16,642 nucleotides of DNA from Pseudomonadota bacterium (GTDB lineage: Bacteria > Pseudomonadota > Alphaproteobacteria > Rhodobacterales > Rhodobacteraceae): positions 1 to 16,642 of the forward strand of contig JAQBUS010000006.1 of the NCBI GenBank assembly GCA_027623875.1. The letters are read 5' to 3'. This document shows, in pieces, positions 15,309 to 16,642 of this stretch; the first letter of the stretch is position 1, and every line of letters starts with the position of its first letter. The notes beneath the pieces are model-generated. The model worked only from the letters and a program-made list of their open reading frames with translations, did no database searches and was not told where the DNA came from. The position numbers and the translations under genes are program-made.

Positions 15309-15381
15309 TATACTGTTTCCATTCTTTAATTTGTGTTCCAACGTGCAACTAATTACATCACTATTAATGTCTTAATTTGAG

Positions 15382-15900
15382 TTACGCAGCTTCAGCGCGC
15401 TCCTCAATGGTGCTTAATATGCTTGCAATACCAGAAGCAGGCCCACCAATCGCACCGGCTATGTTTGATGCAGGAGCAACTAAACAGCCAACAATCGAAG
15501 CTATAAGCTCCTCACGTGACGGCATAGATGCCAATGCCTTAACACCGGCTACATCTAACAAATTCTCTCCCATAGCGCCGCCAAGAATAGATATCTTACT
15601 ATTTGTCTTGGCATACTTCTCTATCACCTTAGCCGCAGCTATAGGATCCTCAGAATAAGTGAGAACAGTCATACCCGAAAGAAAATTTGCTATGCTTGCG
15701 CAAGGCTTTCCTTCAAGAGCGATTTTGGCGAGCTTATTTTTGGCAACACGAACAAATCCACCCGCATCACTCATTTGAGCGCGCAGATCTTGCATTTCAG
15801 CAACCGTAAGACCTTGATAGTGACTGACCACCACAACGCCAGAGCTTTCAAAGATTTGGCCGAGTTCTTCAACCACTTTTTCTTTTTGTGCTCTATCCAC
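15382..15900 (-). CDS. rplJ: 50S ribosomal protein L10
   Basis: L10 anchors the L7/L12 dimers to 23S rRNA at the stalk base. The 172-residue product is full length and starts with GTG read as MDRAQKEKVVEELG. The conserved VVVSHYQGLTVAEMQDLR segment lies near 22-39 and the RVAKNKLAKIAL segment near 51-62. The C-terminal helix that binds L12 is present (SGIASILSTIEERAEA). GGAGA seven to eight bases upstream supports the GTG start. In many bacteria L10 bound to L12 represses its own translation by binding the leader; the long structured region just upstream fits this. Order and spacing with rplL are standard. Confidence 0.97.
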   Translation of the reverse strand: MDRAQKEKVVEELGQIFESSGVVVVSHYQGLTVAEMQDLRAQMSDAGGFVRVAKNKLAKIALEGKPCASIANFLSGMTVLTYSEDPIAAAKVIEKYAKTNSKISILGGAMGENLLDVAGVKALASMPSREELIASIVGCLVAPASNIAGAIGGPASGIASILSTIEERAEAA

Positions 15901-15918
15901 AGTTCTTCTCCAAATTTA

Positions 15919-15932
15919 GAGGCCTAGGCCTC
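15919..15932 (-). repeat. 14-base perfect palindrome before rplJ
   Basis: GAGGCCTAGGCCTC is a perfect palindrome ending about 19 bases before the rplJ GTG start. As RNA it could form a short tight stem or dimerise. Pairing in this position would affect access to the GGAGA ribosome binding site, as expected for a translational control element. Confidence 0.45.
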
Positions 15933-15944
15933 CGGCTCAGTTAT

Positions 15945-15958
15945 GCTGGTTTCCCAGC
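15945..15958 (-). other. GNRA-tetraloop hairpin in the rplJ leader
   Basis: GCTGG and CCAGC form a perfect five-pair stem closed by a GAAA tetraloop on the minus strand. It lies about 45 bases upstream of the rplJ start, within the proposed L10 leader. Confidence 0.5.
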
Positions 15959-16079
15959 GTTTAAGGTCCATTTCAGGGTCCTAACCAAGATCACTCGAGT
16001 AAATCCTCAAGATTTTCAGTTCGGTTCCCATCTCAGAAAGGATTTATTAAACCTAAGTTTAACCCTCCGTCTCGGACAG

Positions 16080-16100
16080 AACGAAGAATAGTTCTTCGTT
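16080..16100 (-). other. Nine-pair hairpin after rplA
   Basis: AACGAAGAA and TTCTTCGTT are perfect nine-base arms around the loop CTA. It begins about 30 bases after the rplA stop. The following sequence is not T-rich, so it is not a standard intrinsic terminator. It could be a processing site or the first element of the rplJ leader. Confidence 0.5.
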
Positions 16101-16104
16101 ATTC

Positions 16105-16123
16105 ATACCTAATATTGAGGTAT
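16105..16123 (-). other. Six-pair hairpin after rplA
   Basis: ATACCT and AGGTAT form a six-pair stem with loop CAATATT, only seven bases past the rplA stop codon on the minus strand. It is AT-rich and weak and has no T tail. It may simply help define the end of the rplKA message. Confidence 0.3.
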
Positions 16124-16130
16124 AAATTCT

Positions 16131-16642
16131 TTATTTAGCGCCTATCGCGCTTTCAATTGCAATCGTAACCCCCGGTCCCATTGTTGAGCTAAGAGCAATT
16201 TTTTTCATATAACCGCCCTTGGATCCCGATGGTCTAGCACTAAGAACAGCTCCGATAAATGCACGGAGGTTTTCCACAAGAGCTTTTTCTTCAAAAGATG
16301 CCTTTCCAATTCCAGCATGGACAACACCAGCTTTCTCAGCTCTGAACTGAACCTCGCCACCTTTAGCCGCCATAATAGCTTGGGTAACATCCATAGTAAC
16401 TGTTCCAACTTTGGGGTTAGGCATCAAGTTTCTTGGCCCCAAAATTTTTCCCAACCGTCCAACAATTGGCATCATATCAGGGGTGGCTATACATCGATCA
16501 AAATCAACTTTTCCACCTTGAACGATTTGCATTAGATCTTCGGCACCGACAATGTCAGCCCCAGCAGCTCTAGCCTCATCTGCTTTTTCATCTCTGGCAA
16601 AAACAGCTACCCGTAAAGTTTTCCCCGTTCCATTAGGTAAAC
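16131..16642 (-). CDS. rplA: 50S ribosomal protein L1 (partial, N-terminus beyond window)
   Basis: L1 forms the mobile L1 stalk at the ribosomal E site and in many bacteria represses its own rplKA message. The frame stays open to the window edge, with the first whole codon at 16640, so the gene is cut and about the first 65-70 residues are missing. Visible parts include LPNGTGKTLRVAVFARDEKA, then the GRLGKILGPRNLMPNPKVGT RNA-binding signature and GGYMKKIALSSTMGPGV near the end. The ATG at 16532 is an internal methionine, not the start. It is followed by the leader of rplJ, the usual order. Confidence 0.96.
   Translation of the reverse strand, partial: LPNGTGKTLRVAVFARDEKADEARAAGADIVGAEDLMQIVQGGKVDFDRCIATPDMMPIVGRLGKILGPRNLMPNPKVGTVTMDVTQAIMAAKGGEVQFRAEKAGVVHAGIGKASFEEKALVENLRAFIGAVLSARPSGSKGGYMKKIALSSTMGPGVTIAIESAIGAK

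Larger units (their letters stand above)
15901..16130 (-). promoter_or_regulatory. Probable L10-type autoregulatory leader (rplA-rplJ gap)
   Basis: This 230-base gap precedes rplJ, where the L10 leader is found in many bacteria (Rfam L10_leader). Readable elements on the minus strand are GCTGG-GAAA-CCAGC (15958-15945), a perfect stem with a GNRA loop, and the 14-base palindrome GAGGCCTAGGCCTC (15932-15919), only about 19 bases before the GTG. TTAAAC/GTTTAA lies further upstream, and two hairpins follow the rplA stop. Assignment as an L10 leader rests on position and structure; I could not align it to the family. Confidence 0.55.

Noticed and set aside
15309..15341. An 11-residue extension of L7/L12 starting at 15341.
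   Set aside because: L12 proteins begin at MADL; the extra residues match no family sequence and the downstream ATG has its own binding site.
16131..16532. A short L1-like gene starting at the ATG at 16532.
   Set aside because: The frame stays open upstream to the window edge and encodes conserved L1 sequence, so this methionine is internal.

Overview
This window looks like a core chromosomal segment of an AT-leaning alphaproteobacterium, plausibly a marine one. It holds the rplKA-rplJL-rpoBC cluster joined to the str cluster (rpsL-rpsG-fusA-tuf) and the start of the S10 cluster (rpsJ-rplC). Every gene is on the minus strand, so transcription runs from high to low coordinates. The protein signatures of RpoC, RpoB, L3 and S10 are alphaproteobacterial in style. 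The lineage below class level is inferred, not shown.

In transcription order the layout is as follows. rplA (L1, N-terminus cut by the window edge) is followed by a 230-base leader with several hairpins and then rplJ (L10) and rplL (L7/L12). A second structured 230-base gap precedes rpoB. rpoB is not one reading frame: a 989-codon 5' part and a 377-codon 3' part meet at the motif TAATAATG. rpoC is intact and is followed by a clear intrinsic terminator. A single EamA/DMT-type permease gene comes next. After it a sigma70-like promoter and a GC-rich leader of about 200 bases precede rpsL, rpsG, fusA, tuf and rpsJ. rplC (L3) runs off the low-coordinate end.

Functionally the window supplies the two large catalytic subunits of RNA polymerase, the L1/L10/L12 ribosomal stalk components, the decoding-site proteins S12 and S7, both main elongation factors (EF-G and EF-Tu), S10 and L3. 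The only gene outside transcription and translation is the permease, which sits between the two operons.

The outstanding observation is the split rpoB. The break falls in the region matching dispensable region II of the E. coli beta subunit. It has tandem in-frame stops, a Shine-Dalgarno-like AGGAAG eight bases before a new ATG, and a net loss of bases that a single-base sequencing error would not explain. Both parts keep their conserved catalytic motifs. This fits either a true two-piece beta subunit made by coupled translation or, less likely, an assembly or cell-specific lesion. Secondary points of interest are the structured, GC-rich leaders before rpsL and rpoB.
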